DNA of 64,000 nucleotides from Gemmatimonadota bacterium (lineage in GTDB: Bacteria > Gemmatimonadota > Gemmatimonadetes > Longimicrobiales > Gaopeijiaceae), in NCBI GenBank assembly GCA_021295815.1, contig JAGWBQ010000005.1, positions 45,262 to 109,261 on the forward strand. The letters are read 5' to 3'. A program made the position numbers and the translations under genes. The notes under the pieces are model-generated. The model ran no database searches and had not been told where the DNA came from. It was given only the letters and a program-made list of their open reading frames with translations. Of the stretch, positions 62,614-64,000 are shown one piece after another (position 1 is the first letter of the stretch; every line of letters starts with the position of its first letter).

Positions 62614-62749
62614 GCTGGATTCGCTTCCTGGGTGGACGTGCCGACTATCCGGTGCCGACCGCGGAAGCGTATGATACCGCGAGGACTTGAAATCCGCACC
62701 GGTGCATTGAATCGAAGCCGGGCGGAGCTTCACTCGCCCATCCTCCCCC

Positions 62750-63577
62750 TCACCCCCCGACCCAGCCCACCACCCGCAACGGCCCCCCGCTCCCCCCCTC
62801 GATCTTCATGGGCAAGGCCACGATCCCCGACCCCGTCGCCGGCAACCGCTCCAGGTTCATCAGGTTCTCGAACCCCACGACGTTCCGTTCGTACAGGATC
62901 ACGTGCGACCGGAAGTCGCTCGATTGCCCGTAGTCGATGCTGGGCGTGTCGATCCCCACCGCCGCGACCGAGCGGTTGTCAACCAGCCACTGCGCGGCCT
63001 CGGGGCCGATCCCGGGAAAGTGCAGTTCCGGCACCGCCTCGGGCCCGGTGAGGTCCGTGCCCAGATAGGCCGAGCGGTCGTCCCAGCGCGACGACCACCC
63101 AGTGCGCACCAGCAGCGCCGTCCCGTCGGCGAGTTCACCGTGCTCGGCCTCCCACGTCGTGAGATCCTCCACTGTTAGCTGGTAATCGGGATCGGCGGCC
63201 GCCGCGTCCGAGATGTCGACCACGGATGCCGTGGTGATCAGGCTCGACAACGGAATCTCGTCCACCGTCATGCGCCCTTCGGCGAAGTGGATGGGCGCGT
63301 CGAGGTGGGTGCCGCCGTGTTCGGCCGATGCGAAGGCGTAGGACGCGTAGAAGAACCCGCCCTCGGTGCTGCCGTACGCCAGTTCGGTGAGTCGGAAGCC
63401 CGCCGTGTCCGTGGGCCAGTAGATGGTGGAGGGCCCGAAGGCGTGCGCAAGGTCGATCCACTCGCCCGCAGCGCCGGTGAAGACGGCCGTGTGGTCGGGG
63501 GCCGGGGCATCCCGCAGGCATCCCGCGGCCAGAAGGGGGCCGGTCAGGGCGGTCAGCACAACTGTCGCTCGGGTCAT
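62750..63577 (-). CDS. Cyclase family (kynurenine formamidase-like) lipoprotein
   Basis: 275-residue protein of the metal-dependent cyclase/KynB superfamily. The metal motif HGGTHLDAPIHF (HxGTHxDxPxHF) is intact and ALLVRTGWSSRW and GIGPEAAQWLVDN follow as in the family. The N-terminus is a lipoprotein signal (LLAAGC, cysteine ~20), so it is exported. The substrate could be N-formylkynurenine or another ester/amide; none is indicated. The ATG has an AGGAAG site. It is upstream of, and in the same direction as, the M14 gene, 136 bases away. Confidence 0.9.
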   Translation of the reverse strand: MTRATVVLTALTGPLLAAGCLRDAPAPDHTAVFTGAAGEWIDLAHAFGPSTIYWPTDTAGFRLTELAYGSTEGGFFYASYAFASAEHGGTHLDAPIHFAEGRMTVDEIPLSSLITTASVVDISDAAAADPDYQLTVEDLTTWEAEHGELADGTALLVRTGWSSRWDDRSAYLGTDLTGPEAVPELHFPGIGPEAAQWLVDNRSVAAVGIDTPSIDYGQSSDFRSHVILYERNVVGFENLMNLERLPATGSGIVALPMKIEGGSGGPLRVVGWVGG

Positions 63578-64000
63578 CTTCCTTTGATCCCATAGTCAAC
63601 TCGACTTCGCGGTGCGCCGTGGAAAGGCGCGCTATTGAGAGGAGGATGGAGGAAGAGGGTTAGCGGGGCAAGGGGCAAGGGGCAGCGGGGCGAGCGACCC
63701 GGCGGGCGTGGCGGAACCCGGCATGGAAGTGATGTTCAGCCGCGGGATCCCGGACGCCGCCGCCTGGAGACGGTGAGCGCTGCGCGAAGCTTCGTCCGAC
63801 CATCGTCGGAACTCCGTCGGAGGAGGCGGGTTCGCTGACGATCCGACGTGACGCCGCGGGCGCCGCAGGCACCTCTGTTCTCATGCAGGTCATCCCACTT
63901 CCCTCCGCCTCCGTTCCCGGACCCAGGTTAGGTTAAAGCCGAGTCGAAATCCAGTCCAGCTCAATCGGTCCTGGCGGCTTGGCCGTGGACCTGCTTTCGC
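63578..64000. other. Right-edge region without a supported gene
   Basis: 423 bases to the window end. Short open frames on both strands lack ribosome-binding sites and recognisable family sequence. A G-rich imperfect repeat (GGGGCAAGGGGCAAGGGGCA at 63664-63683) is present. A gene may begin beyond the edge. Confidence 0.5.

Noticed and set aside
63635..63893. Short open frames at the right edge
   Set aside because: Low-complexity Arg/Pro/Gly-rich translations and no start signals.

Overview
This is high-GC chromosomal DNA from a bacterium, most likely Gemmatimonadota or a near relative in the FCB group. That placement is inferred from gene content: a SusC/SusD-type outer-membrane pair, two very large Asp-box (BNR/sortilin-like) secreted proteins, many lipoprotein signals, dense ATGA/GTGA start-stop overlaps and frequent GTG starts. 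No rRNA, tRNA, insertion sequence or CRISPR array was recognised.

Layout. 0-8.8 kb holds housekeeping genes on the + strand: the 3' half of rny, then folD, xseA, xseB, an ispA-type prenyl synthase, dxs, nadK and recN. 9-14.5 kb holds a secreted Asp-box protein, proline dehydrogenase and a CopC/CopD pair. 14.6-19.3 kb holds a YbdG-type MscS channel (-), a YkvI-like membrane protein (+), an AhpD-family gene (-) interrupted by one in-frame TGA, and a threonine dehydratase-like enzyme (-). 19.4-26 kb is a tight + strand run: argG, argH, DAHP synthase, rpiA, rpe and a TIGR01777 epimerase. 26-36.6 kb is an envelope region: SusC, SusD, small lipoproteins, a second Asp-box protein and an M23-like protein. 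36.9-43 kb (-) holds an SGLT-type symporter and a translationally coupled trio: a GPP34-cytochrome P450 fusion, a Rieske oxygenase and an FAD amine-oxidase-like protein. A class II photolyase and a HisC-like aminotransferase diverge from that trio. 45.8-60.5 kb looks like a beta-glucan (laminarin-type) utilisation locus. 60.6-63.6 kb (-) holds a DUF1761 membrane protein, an M14 carboxypeptidase and a cyclase-family lipoprotein.

Main findings. (1) The AhpD-family gene at 17420-18109 carries TGA exactly where the second redox cysteine of the CxxC site belongs. The frame stays open on both sides, and a SECIS-like hairpin lies 18 nt downstream, so it is a strong candidate CxxU selenoprotein. (2) In the glucan locus, two convergent transcripts start at promoters with the same design: TTGACA, 17 nt, CACTTT, with a near-identical 25-nt palindrome overlapping the -10. 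A ROK repressor is encoded inside one of the operons. (3) The GPH-type sugar symporter of this locus carries a roughly 230-residue insertion in its periplasmic TM3-TM4 loop. The insertion is a circularly permuted copy of the same beta-sandwich module that is repeated six times in the two lipoproteins of its operon. (4) A GPP34 (GOLPH3-like) domain is fused to a CYP51-like P450.

How the genes may work together in the glucan locus (inference): the lipoproteins bind beta-glucan at the surface, GH16 and the GH-A/outer-membrane protein cut it, the symporter imports products, GH3 yields glucose, and the ROK protein senses a sugar and releases both promoters.
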